A stretch of DNA of 23,147 nucleotides from Cytophagaceae bacterium (GTDB taxonomy: Bacteria; Bacteroidota; Bacteroidia; Cytophagales; Spirosomataceae): the NCBI GenBank assembly GCA_027485075.1, contig JAIXRT010000185.1, forward strand, positions 1-23,147, given 5' to 3'. Under the pieces are notes generated by a model. It was not told the DNA's origin, did not search any database, and saw only the letters and a list, made by a program, of their open reading frames with translations. This document shows positions 1 through 6,887 of the stretch, piece by piece. Numbering within the stretch: the stretch's first letter is position 1; each line of letters opens with the position of its first letter. Made by a program: the position numbers and the translations under genes.

Positions 1-575
1 ATGCCTAACACGACCTTTTCAAAATTAGCTTTAACCCATTCATTATCGCCCAAATAATAACCAGCCAATGTTATGCTGAAAACCCAAAGACATGCGCCCA
101 AGAACCCATATAACAAATAAACAGGATAAGACATTCTTCCTGCTCCAGCTACAAAGGGAGCAACGGTACGAACAATGGGTACAAAACGTGCTAAAATGAC
201 CATTTTAGAGCCATAATTCGCATAGAATTCTTCCGTTTTTTCAATATGAGCTCGTTTTAAAAATAAAACTTGCTCGCGGTTTTTTATCCATGTGCTGAAA
301 TTACGGCCAACGAAATAGTTTACTTGGTCCCCTAACAATGCCGCTAAAATCAACAAAGGAATAACCGTAGATAAACTCAACTGGCCACTAGCAGCCGCCA
401 ATAAACCTACCGAAAAAAGCAAAGAATCGCCAGGTAATAATGGCATGACAACTAAACCTGTTTCAACAAATACGATTGCGAATAACAACGCATAGGTCAA
501 CGACCCGTTAGCAGCGATAAAATCACTTAAAAAGGTCAATGGATCTTTTAGCAGATCAAGCAATAATTGAATCAT
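1..575 (-). CDS. DedA/SNARE-associated family membrane protein (3' end beyond window)
   Basis: Polytopic inner-membrane protein of the DedA (SNARE_assoc, VTT-domain) superfamily, linked in other bacteria to undecaprenyl-phosphate or phospholipid flipping and envelope homeostasis. The reading frame starts at ATG 575 and is open to the window edge, giving about 191 residues of a family usually near 200-220, so only the last part is missing. Visible family marks are an early hydrophobic helix followed by ETGLVVMPLLPGDSLLF (residues about 40-56), the GDQVNYFVGR segment, and the signature ARFVPIVRTVAPFVAG with its conserved Arg and Pro residues (about 129-144). It lies 37 bases downstream of comA on the same strand and is probably co-transcribed, but nothing links the two functions. 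Family assignment is firm; the transported lipid is unknown. Confidence 0.9.
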   Translation of the reverse strand, partial: MIQLLLDLLKDPLTFLSDFIAANGSLTYALLFAIVFVETGLVVMPLLPGDSLLFSVGLLAAASGQLSLSTVIPLLILAALLGDQVNYFVGRNFSTWIKNREQVLFLKRAHIEKTEEFYANYGSKMVILARFVPIVRTVAPFVAGAGRMSYPVYLLYGFLGACLWVFSITLAGYYLGDNEWVKANFEKVVLG

Positions 576-612
576 ACGAAGGCGCAGATTATAGCTGCGG
601 TAAATGAAAGAC

Positions 613-1374
613 TTATTTAGTCAAAAAATGATCAAACGTATCGCCACGCAATCCCAAGCGAATTGTCTCTAGCGAAATAACTTCATTGGGAGCAATATTT
701 CCCATATTTACATTGGCTCCAACAAGTTTAACAAACCAAACTTGCTGTGATTTCTGTGGTGCTTCCCAGAGAATTTTTTCCTCAGGAATTTCAGTTAAAA
801 TCTCTTCTACTAAGCCTTGACGCACTTCACCTGAAGCACGAAATAAACCCACATTTCCTCCCTCACGTGCTTCTCCAATCACCTTCCAAGCTCCCGCCTC
901 TAATTCCATGCGCATGAGCTTAATCCACTTGTAAGGAGGAATAATTTTAGCCTCATCCTTCGAACCTACCTCCGACAATACCGTGACTTGTGTACTCAAA
1001 GTCCGAATAAATTCACATTTAACCTCTGACTCCATCTCCACGGAACCATCAGACACCTCTGCATATTCCATTCCAAATTCGTCCAATACGCGACGATATT
1101 CATCAAACTGTCCACGCACATAAAAGGCCTCGAAAAGTGTGCCACCAAAGTAAACCGGTATCCCAGCCGACTTATATATAGCCAATTTTTCTTTTAAATT
1201 TTTTGTCACATAGGAAGTGGCCCAACCTAGTTTAACAATGTCTGTATAGGCTCCGCCCATCTCAATAAAATCCTCAACTTGACGCAGGCTCAAGCCCTTG
1301 TCCATCACCATCGTCAACCCTTTTTGTCTAGGCTTGCTGGTACGCTCAGGAATTTGACTCAAATTGTAATTCAT
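613..1374 (-). CDS. comA: Phosphosulfolactate synthase family protein (ComA)
   Basis: ComA joins sulfite to phosphoenolpyruvate to make (R)-phosphosulfolactate, the first step of coenzyme M synthesis in methanogens; bacterial homologues (e.g. YitD of Bacillus) make sulfolactate or are uncharacterised. The 253-residue product matches the usual family length of about 250. It has the N-terminal KPRQKGLTMVMDKG segment (14-27), followed by YTDIVKLGWATS (near 44-55), PVYFGGTLFE (near 74-83), a central VEMESEVK segment and the C-terminal LRGDTF motif, as expected for this TIM-barrel family. The ATG at 1374 gives an intact N-terminus. No comB, comC or comDE homologue is nearby. In Bacteroidota a plausible role is feeding sulfolactate or cysteate into sulfonolipid synthesis; that is inference from known lipid chemistry of the phylum, not shown here. 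A dedA gene follows. Confidence 0.88.
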   Translation of the reverse strand: MNYNLSQIPERTSKPRQKGLTMVMDKGLSLRQVEDFIEMGGAYTDIVKLGWATSYVTKNLKEKLAIYKSAGIPVYFGGTLFEAFYVRGQFDEYRRVLDEFGMEYAEVSDGSVEMESEVKCEFIRTLSTQVTVLSEVGSKDEAKIIPPYKWIKLMRMELEAGAWKVIGEAREGGNVGLFRASGEVRQGLVEEILTEIPEEKILWEAPQKSQQVWFVKLVGANVNMGNIAPNEVISLETIRLGLRGDTFDHFLTK

Positions 1375-1452
1375 AGGTTTTTATGATTGCTATTAGTTAG
1401 TTTGCTGATTGCCCAAAAGGCTATAGTGCACAAAAATAAGCATTCCATCTCA

Positions 1453-1484
1453 TTGTGGCAAATCCCAAAATACTCATATATTTG
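1453..1484 (+). promoter_or_regulatory. Predicted Bacteroidota promoter for the DUF2147 gene
   Basis: A TTG at 1453-1455 and TATATTTG at 1477-1484 are separated by 21 bases. This matches the Bacteroidota sigma-70 consensus (TTG, 17-23 bases, TAnnTTTG) exactly at the -7 element. The start codon of the next gene is at 1505, so the leader would be only about 10-15 bases, and no Shine-Dalgarno sequence is visible. Confidence 0.65.
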
Positions 1485-1504
1485 TCGGAATTATACGCGT
1501 CAAC

Positions 1505-1924
1505 ATGAAACACTTTTTAGTCTTATTTATTTGTGGCCTATTCTTTTCGTTCAACGGACTTGCTAATGGAAGTTCAGACCAAATTCTTGGAGAATGGATT
1601 TCAGAGAAACGAGACGGCAAAATCACGATATTTAAACAGGGAGAACGCTATTTTGGAAAAATTTCCTGGGGGAAAATTCCAGGGAAAAAAGACACAAATA
1701 ACCCAGATCCTAAACTCAGAAACCGCGATTTAGTAGGTGCGGTTATCCTTCAAAACTTTACATTTACAGGAGAAAGCTGGGAATCAGGCACAATTTATGA
1801 CCCAAATTCTGGTAAAACCTATGATTGTATTTTAAAGGTAAAAGACAAAAATCAAAAACTAGATATTCGAGGATTTGTGGGTTCAGCTATGTTTGGACGA
1901 ACTTCTACCTGGTCCCGCTCCTAA
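1505..1924 (+). CDS. DUF2147 domain secreted protein
   Basis: A 139-residue exported protein of the DUF2147 family, whose biochemical role is not established. The N-terminus is a signal peptide (MKHFLVLFICGLFFSFNGLA, about 1-21). The mature part has the usual family marks: LGEWISEKRDGKITIF near residues 28-43, a GKISW segment (near 51), the NPDPKLRNRDLVG segment (66-78), and the C-terminal LDIRGFVGSAMFGRTSTWSR. The family is a small beta-barrel-like periplasmic or outer-envelope protein, about the same length elsewhere. It has its own strong promoter and lies 21 bases upstream of a thioesterase gene on the same strand. Family call is confident; the function is open. Confidence 0.85.
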   Translation: MKHFLVLFICGLFFSFNGLANGSSDQILGEWISEKRDGKITIFKQGERYFGKISWGKIPGKKDTNNPDPKLRNRDLVGAVILQNFTFTGESWESGTIYDPNSGKTYDCILKVKDKNQKLDIRGFVGSAMFGRTSTWSRS

Positions 1925-1945
1925 CTATATATTTAACTGCCTAAG

Positions 1946-2395
1946 ATGATACCTAACGAATCAATTCTCTCCTATTTAAATCAGCATTTAAATAAGAAAA
2001 TAGCCGATGGAAACCCAAGCCCTATCGCTACCTACCTCGACGGTACGCTTCTAAAAGCCTCCGCAGGGTCAATAACTGCTGAATTTGAGGTACGACCTGA
2101 CCAGTGCAATCATGCGCAGGTAATGCACGGTGGAATCATCACAACAATCTTAGATGAAATCATGGGGATGACGCTGATTACACTTAAGATTGAACATTTG
2201 TACGTGACCATCAACTTACACGTTGACTTTCTTTTTGGGGCCAAAGCCGGCGAAAAAGTAACAGCCGTTTCAGAAGTGTACCGTTTGGGTAAAAAAATCG
2301 CTAACGTAGAAGCTAAACTTTATAACGCTGAAGGTAAATTATTAGCTAAAAGTACAAGCAACCTAGCAGCGACTTCAATCCCTGTGCAATTCTAA
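1946..2395 (+). CDS. PaaI-type hotdog-fold thioesterase
   Basis: A 149-residue single-domain hotdog protein, probably a cytoplasmic acyl-CoA thioesterase. The core motif MHGGIITTILDEIMGM (60-75) holds the HGG turn (61-63) and the acidic residues D70 and E71 at the catalytic helix; a second strand pair (YVTINLHVDFLFGAKAGE) follows. It differs from the MenI-type thioesterase at 12091-12513, so it likely has another acyl substrate, which the sequence does not reveal. It follows the DUF2147 gene closely and probably shares its promoter. Its stop codon overlaps the feoB stop codon on the other strand (CTAA at 2392-2395), leaving no room for a terminator between the two. Confidence 0.85.
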   Translation: MIPNESILSYLNQHLNKKIADGNPSPIATYLDGTLLKASAGSITAEFEVRPDQCNHAQVMHGGIITTILDEIMGMTLITLKIEHLYVTINLHVDFLFGAKAGEKVTAVSEVYRLGKKIANVEAKLYNAEGKLLAKSTSNLAATSIPVQF

Positions 2396-4518
2396 GCTAA
2401 CATTTGGTAGGTAATAAAAGCCGTCAAGTAAGCGAGCGCTGTCATGTAGAAAAATTGGATAGCCGGATATTTCCATGATTTTGTCTCCCGGTAGGTCGTG
2501 GCCAATGTGCTCATACATTGCATCGCAAAGGCGTAAAAAATCAAGAGCGAAAATCCCAAGGCAGCATCATATAATGGCTTTCCTGTCTCTGGATTAATCT
2601 CCGCACGCATTCGATTCTTAATTGTCGCATTTTCATCATCGACCTCACCACCTAAACTGTAGATGGTAGACATCGTTCCAACAAACACTTCACGTGCTGC
2701 AAATGAAGTAATTAAAGCAATACCTATTTTCCAATCATAACCCAAAGGCTTGATAACAGGCTCAATAAAATGCCCGAAATGACCTGCGTATGAATTTTCT
2801 AATTTCTCTGAGGCAATTCGATTGGATAACTCGGCTGAAGAAAGCGTTGGATTAGCTTGTCTTACTTGCGCATCAACTTGGCTCATGCTGTCCCCAGGAC
2901 CATAGCTAGCTAATACCCAAAGGACAATGGAAATCGCCACAATAATTTTCCCAGCTTCAAAAACAAATGCTTTTACCGAATTTAAAATCGAGATCGCCAT
3001 ATGCTTAAACCTGGGAGCCTTATACGTTGGCAATTCCATAATGAAATAACTACGCTCCTTTACTTGCAAAATTTGCTTCATGACCCATGCTGAAACAATA
3101 GCCATTACAAAGCCTAATAAGTACATCCCAAACAAGGCCAGGCCCTGTAAATTAAACAGCCCAAACAAGGTACTCTTTTCAGGAACGACCAACGAAATCA
3201 ACACCGTATAGATAGGCAGTCGAGCAGAACAAGACATGAGTGGCGTCACCATGATTGTGATCAACCGATCTTTCCAAGAACCAATCGACCGCGTACTCAT
3301 AATCGCTGGAACCGCACAAGCAACACCCGAAATTAACGGAACAACAGATTTCCCGTTTAAGCCAAAGCGACGCATCAACTTGTCCATGATAAACATCACG
3401 CGCGACATATAGCCCGTTTCTTCCAGCATAGCGATGAAGAAAAACAAGAATGCGATTTGCGGAATAAATATCAAAACACCGCCAATACCGGCAACAAGTC
3501 CATCGGTTAGCAAGCCTGTGAGCGCGGATGCTGGTAACACTGTTTTCAACCAATCATTCAAATACGCTACACCGGCATCGATGGCATCCATCGGATATGC
3601 AGCCCAAGTAAAGACCGCCTGAAACATGACAAAAAGCAATAGAAAGAAAAAGAGATAACCTCCTACCGAATGTAAAAAAACGGAATCAAGCCGGTCCGTC
3701 CATGTTTTTACTGGAGGTGCATCCCATTGGCGATTTAAATTAATCACACAACGCTCAACTACTTCTGATAATGCTTCATATCGCTTGACGGTTTCAGAGG
3801 TCTTGTATTCTTCCGATTTGAATTGAAATTCATGTTGAATCACATCAAACGCTTTTCGCTGCTCTGGTGAAAACATTTTCAAGCGATCATGTTCCATCAG
3901 CCATAACAACGACCGGTAAGGATCCGCCTCGCCAAACTTCAATTGAATTCCGGCCAGCATTTGTTCATCCACCGGCAATGGCAACGCATCATTGGAAGCA
4001 TAACGATTAGCCAAGGTTTTCCCTACGGCCAAACGTAGTCCATTAATCCCAATTCCTTTTTTGGCATTGATTTCAGCTACTTCTACATTGAGTTCGCGGG
4101 CCAACTTAATCGAGTTGATGACATAACCTTCCGTCTCAGCCACGTCGATCATATTCAACGCAAGTACGGTGGGAATTCCCAAATCGCGAACCTGCGAAAA
4201 AAGCAATAAATTACGTTTTAAATTAGAGGCATCAGCGACGACAATCGCCATGTCAGGATAATCTTCATTGGCCGGATTCCCCAAAATATTGATTACTAAT
4301 TCCTCATCCAGCGACTTAGGATAAATACTATAAATACCTGGTAAGTCTAAAATTTCGACCTCTTGGCCCGGCTCAATTTCCCATATACCCGACAACTTAT
4401 CCATCGTAACACCTGGAAAATTGCCCGTCTTTTGTCGCAAACCAGTTAGGCTATTGAACAAAGAAGATTTCCCTGCATTTGGATTACCGATTAACGCTAT
4501 TTTAGGCCTTTGTGACAA
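2392..4518 (-). CDS. feoB: Ferrous iron transport protein B
   Basis: FeoB is the inner-membrane Fe(II) uptake permease with a cytoplasmic GTPase domain. The 708-residue protein is full length for the Bacteroidota type. The N-terminal G domain shows G1 GNPNAGKS (11-18), the switch-I Thr in PGVTMDK (35-41), G3 DLPG (58-61) and G4 NMID (122-125). A helical spacer reaches to about residue 270. The membrane part has two Gate-type repeats with the hallmark sequences LISGVACAVPAIMSTR and VTPLMSCSARLPIYTV, each carrying a conserved Cys thought to line the iron path. It begins two bases after the feoA stop and is surely co-transcribed with it. The ATG at 4518 places the P-loop at the normal distance. 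Confidence 0.98.
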   Translation of the reverse strand: MSQRPKIALIGNPNAGKSSLFNSLTGLRQKTGNFPGVTMDKLSGIWEIEPGQEVEILDLPGIYSIYPKSLDEELVINILGNPANEDYPDMAIVVADASNLKRNLLLFSQVRDLGIPTVLALNMIDVAETEGYVINSIKLARELNVEVAEINAKKGIGINGLRLAVGKTLANRYASNDALPLPVDEQMLAGIQLKFGEADPYRSLLWLMEHDRLKMFSPEQRKAFDVIQHEFQFKSEEYKTSETVKRYEALSEVVERCVINLNRQWDAPPVKTWTDRLDSVFLHSVGGYLFFFLLLFVMFQAVFTWAAYPMDAIDAGVAYLNDWLKTVLPASALTGLLTDGLVAGIGGVLIFIPQIAFLFFFIAMLEETGYMSRVMFIMDKLMRRFGLNGKSVVPLISGVACAVPAIMSTRSIGSWKDRLITIMVTPLMSCSARLPIYTVLISLVVPEKSTLFGLFNLQGLALFGMYLLGFVMAIVSAWVMKQILQVKERSYFIMELPTYKAPRFKHMAISILNSVKAFVFEAGKIIVAISIVLWVLASYGPGDSMSQVDAQVRQANPTLSSAELSNRIASEKLENSYAGHFGHFIEPVIKPLGYDWKIGIALITSFAAREVFVGTMSTIYSLGGEVDDENATIKNRMRAEINPETGKPLYDAALGFSLLIFYAFAMQCMSTLATTYRETKSWKYPAIQFFYMTALAYLTAFITYQMLA

Positions 4519-4520
4519 AA

Positions 4521-4760
4521 TCAGTTGTTTAGTAGATTAATTTGAATCGTAGCCGCCTCATCCTTGCGCATGGTTAACGTATAGCCAGAAACCTTGATGG
4601 CCAACGGATCTCCAAAAGGAGCCAAATGCGTCATCTCAATTTCCGAACCAGGCAAACAACCCATTTCCAATAACTTTAATGACAGCAACGCATCCGTAAA
4701 ACCGATAATCTCAGCACGCTCTCCTATTTTCAATTCAGCTAAAGTCTTACGCGTATTCAA
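4521..4760 (-). CDS. feoA: Ferrous iron transport protein A (SH3-like), TTG start
   Basis: FeoA is a small cytoplasmic SH3-like protein that assists FeoB. The 79-residue product has the family pattern: TLAELKIGERAEIIGF (6-21), LLEMGCLPGSEIEM (31-44), GDPLAIKVSGYTLTMR (51-66) and the closing ATIQI strand. The start must be the TTG at 4760: reading upstream in frame gives GAC, GTA and then a TAA stop at 4767-4769, and no ATG lies between that stop and the conserved TLAEL segment. The weak TTG start may hold down translation. feoB follows after two bases. The inverted repeat at 4787-4819 lies just upstream. Confidence 0.95.
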   Translation of the reverse strand: MNTRKTLAELKIGERAEIIGFTDALLSLKLLEMGCLPGSEIEMTHLAPFGDPLAIKVSGYTLTMRKDEAATIQINLLNN

Positions 4761-4786
4761 GTCTACTTATTTAGAATTATTCAAAA

Positions 4787-4819
4787 TTAGGTCAAATGTA
4801 CTAAGTATTTTTGACCTAA
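4787..4819 (-). promoter_or_regulatory. Inverted repeat overlapping predicted feoAB promoter
   Basis: Two perfect 10-base arms, TTAGGTCAAA (4787-4796) and TTTGACCTAA (4810-4819), are separated by 13 bases, so their centres are 23 bp apart, about two helical turns. On the minus strand the sequence TACATTTG (4800-4793) fits the Bacteroidota -7 element TAnnTTTG and overlaps one arm; no good -33 TTG lies at the usual distance. Each arm contains TTAGGT, which resembles a DtxR/IdeR/MntR half-site, though the half-site spacing is wider than in classical DtxR boxes. The simplest reading is an iron-responsive operator that blocks feoAB transcription when iron is plentiful. The repeat is seen; the regulator is inferred. 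Confidence 0.6.
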
Positions 4820-4875
4820 AAAATGATAAGCAATAGTTTTAGTTCGGATTGTACCTGAAAGCAAAATTTCTATCG

Positions 4876-4885
4876 TAAATTGCGG
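4876..4885 (+). promoter_or_regulatory. Weak candidate promoter for the ccm operon
   Basis: TAAATTGCGG lies 24 bases before the ccmB start codon. It resembles a -7 element with one base missing from the TAnnTTTG pattern, and the same ten bases recur just before the glycosyl-hydrolase-like gene (16872-16881). No clear -33 TTG is present at the right distance. The ccm operon must start somewhere in 4761-4909, and this is the best plus-strand match. Confidence 0.3.
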
Positions 4886-4909
4886 GTCCTTTAGGATTTT
4901 TTAATCAAA

Positions 4910-5575
4910 ATGCTCGGTCACATACCTGTTTTAGTCAAAAAAGAAATGCAAATGGAATGGCGCCAGCGCTATGCCCTTCAAGGCTTGCTGCTTTATTTGG
5001 CTTCGACTATTTTCGTGTGTTACCTTTCCTTTAAAGCAAAACAGCACACAATCAATCCCATCACGTGGAATACGCTGTTTTGGATTATTATTCTGTTTAT
5101 CGCAATCAATGCCATCGGTAAAAGTTTTACGCAAGAACCGAGTCAGCGAAATCTCTTTTATTACACGCTCGTAAGCCCAGAAGCGGTGATATTTTCCAAG
5201 ATTATTTACAATTCACTTATCATGATAAGTGTATCGCTCGTTGGCATCGTGTTTTATTCCTGGGTGATGGGCAATCCAGTTGGCAACATGCCACTGTACC
5301 TGTTATCTATCATTTTAGGGTCAATAGGTCTAGCCTCCACGCTCTCTTTGATGGCTGGAATTGCAGCGCAAGCGGAAAATTCGGCAACATTAATGGCCGT
5401 TTTAAGTTTCCCTATTATCATTCCATTGTTATTACTCGTGTTGAAAATATCTAAAAGTGCCATGGATGGAATTTCCATTCAAGAAAATTGGGACGAAATA
5501 GCTCTTTTGGGCGCTTTAAATACCATTGTTGTTGTTTTATCAGGCATCCTATTCCCTTATATATGGAGACACTAA
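4910..5575 (+). CDS. ccmB: Haem exporter membrane subunit CcmB
   Basis: CcmB is the membrane subunit that works with the ATPase CcmA and with CcmC to release holo-CcmE during cytochrome c maturation. The 221-residue protein has six predicted hydrophobic helices and the family N-terminus with VKKEMQMEWRQRYALQG (9-25), followed by the FVCYLSF helix and the NAIGKSFTQEPSQRNLFYYTL segment. Length matches the family (about 220). It is the first gene of a plus-strand cluster and overlaps ccmC by 13 bases. No ccmA gene is next to it: upstream is the divergent feoAB operon. The haem-translocation name is historical; the substrate is not certain. Confidence 0.93.
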   Translation: MLGHIPVLVKKEMQMEWRQRYALQGLLLYLASTIFVCYLSFKAKQHTINPITWNTLFWIIILFIAINAIGKSFTQEPSQRNLFYYTLVSPEAVIFSKIIYNSLIMISVSLVGIVFYSWVMGNPVGNMPLYLLSIILGSIGLASTLSLMAGIAAQAENSATLMAVLSFPIIIPLLLLVLKISKSAMDGISIQENWDEIALLGALNTIVVVLSGILFPYIWRH

Positions 5576-6258
5576 AAAAGAACTTCTCGAAATTCCTGTG
5601 CATCGCACTTCTTTTTTACACCATCTATGCGGGGCTAAATGGAACTGTTCCACGTCAACCCATCTTGAATGAAACGGTGCGAAATCTCTACTTCCACGTA
5701 ACGATGTGGTTTAGCATGATTTTTCTACTTGGCACTTCTGTGTATCATTCCATTCAATACCTCCGAAAAGGAGATTTACAAGCTGATACCAAATCGTATG
5801 CCTACGTAGAAACGGGGCTCGTTTTTGCACTTTTGGGTCTAGTAACGGGTAGCTTCTGGGCTAAATTTACATGGGGCGATTGGTGGACAAACGACCCAAA
5901 ATTAAATTCAGTTGCTGTAGGTTTATTGATTTACCTGGCATACTTATTGGTGCGCTCTTCATTACCTGACGACCAACAAAAAGCCCGGATATCATCTGTA
6001 TACAATATTTTTGCCTTTGTCGTGTTCATGGTACTCATTTGGATTCTGCCACGTATGACAGATTCACTTCATCCAGGAAACGGCGGAAACCCAGGTTTTA
6101 ACTCCATGGACTTAGACAATCGGATGCGCATGGTGTTTTATCCAGCAATTATCGGATGGACGATGTTGGGATTTTGGATTGCCAACTTACGCATCCGAAT
6201 TAAAGTCATTGAAAACTTAATCGAAGAAAACGAATCATATGAAAGCGAACGTATTTAG
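5563..6258 (+). CDS. ccmC: Cytochrome c maturation protein CcmC (haem handling)
   Basis: CcmC presents haem to CcmE through a periplasmic tryptophan-rich WWD loop. The 231-residue protein has six helices, a conserved His45 (LYFHVTMW) and His170 (SLHPG) flanking the WWD region WAKFTWGDWWTNDPK (99-113), exactly the layout of the family. The start is set at the ATG at 5563, inside the end of ccmB; a longer in-frame start at 5488 would add 25 residues of CcmB-overlapping sequence with no family match. It overlaps ccmB by 13 bases and the next gene by 20, so translation is coupled. Confidence 0.95.
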   Translation: METLKKNFSKFLCIALLFYTIYAGLNGTVPRQPILNETVRNLYFHVTMWFSMIFLLGTSVYHSIQYLRKGDLQADTKSYAYVETGLVFALLGLVTGSFWAKFTWGDWWTNDPKLNSVAVGLLIYLAYLLVRSSLPDDQQKARISSVYNIFAFVVFMVLIWILPRMTDSLHPGNGGNPGFNSMDLDNRMRMVFYPAIIGWTMLGFWIANLRIRIKVIENLIEENESYESERI

Positions 6259-6445
6259 TCTACTTTTTATCTTAACCAGCTTCGTCGCAAATGCGCAAGC
6301 TGATGTAGAAATGGCCGATCAATTTCGTGCAGATGGTAAAATTTATGTTGTCATTGCCGTCATAAGCATCATCTTGGCTGGCTTTTTTGTGTATTTGTTT
6401 CGCTTGGATCGTAAAGTTACCAACTTAGAAAACCGCCTAAAATGA
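6239..6445 (+). CDS. ccmD: CcmD-like small membrane protein
   Basis: A 68-residue protein in the normal ccmD position between ccmC and ccmE. In proteobacteria CcmD is a single-helix protein that stabilises the CcmABCDE complex. Here there is an N-terminal signal-like segment ending near ANAQA (17-21), a polar stretch (DVEMADQFRADGK), one strong transmembrane helix (about 35-54) and a positively charged, coiled-coil-like tail (RLDRKVTNLENRLK). The signal-like N-terminus is an addition relative to the short proteobacterial form and is common in Bacteroidota CcmD-family proteins. The start overlaps ccmC by 20 bases and the stop overlaps the ccmE start (ATGA at 6442-6445). The name rests on context and topology more than on sequence identity. 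Confidence 0.75.
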   Translation: MKANVFSLLFILTSFVANAQADVEMADQFRADGKIYVVIAVISIILAGFFVYLFRLDRKVTNLENRLK

Positions 6446-6885
6446 AAAAAACGCATATCGTAGGACTGTTCCTTATCGCGATCGCAATCGGGATCATTTT
6501 AATTACCACCGGTGATGCAAGTACTTATGTAGGATTTGATGAGGCTGAACGCATTGGACTAGAAGACCCAAATCAAAAAGTACACGTGGTAGGTAAACTG
6601 AAAAAAGATGCGCAAGGTCATATCATAGGCCTTCAATTCAATCCGGCTTTAGATGCAAACCGCCTGCAGTTTATTGTACAGGACAGTTTGGGAAGAGAAA
6701 ACGAAGTAGTCTATGCAGCACCTAAACCACAAGATTTCGAGAAATCGGAAAAAATCGTTTTGGTGGGCAGTATGAAGGCCGACAAGATCTTTTATTGTGA
6801 CAAAATATTATTAAAGTGCCCATCCAAATATCAGGAAGGGAAAATTTCCGCCGACTCAACCGCTTCGTATGAAGCAATAAAATAA
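6442..6885 (+). CDS. ccmE: Haem chaperone CcmE, Cys-type (CxxxY)
   Basis: CcmE is a membrane-anchored periplasmic OB-fold protein that holds haem covalently before passing it to CcmF. The 147-residue protein has one N-terminal anchor (about 5-22), then the beta-barrel with VHVVGKLKKD (47-56), LQFIVQDS (75-82), and the SEKIVLVGSM strand (102-111). At the haem-attachment site E. coli has HxxxY; here the aligned segment is KCPSKY (125-130), so the ligand position is Cys126 with Tyr130 kept. This CxxxY form is known from some delta-proteobacteria, archaea and other lineages. A short variable tail follows. It starts within the ccmD stop codon and ccmF follows after two bases. Confidence 0.93.
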   Translation: MKKTHIVGLFLIAIAIGIILITTGDASTYVGFDEAERIGLEDPNQKVHVVGKLKKDAQGHIIGLQFNPALDANRLQFIVQDSLGRENEVVYAAPKPQDFEKSEKIVLVGSMKADKIFYCDKILLKCPSKYQEGKISADSTASYEAIK

Positions 6886-6887
6886 AT

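Noticed and set aside
4885..4903. GGGTCCTTTAGGATTTTTT as a terminator or attenuator before ccmB
   Set aside because: The TCCT/AGGA stem is only four bases with a two-base loop, too weak to support.
5488..5562. Earlier ccmC start
   Set aside because: It would add 25 residues read from within ccmB with no CcmC similarity; ATG 5563 gives the normal N-terminus.
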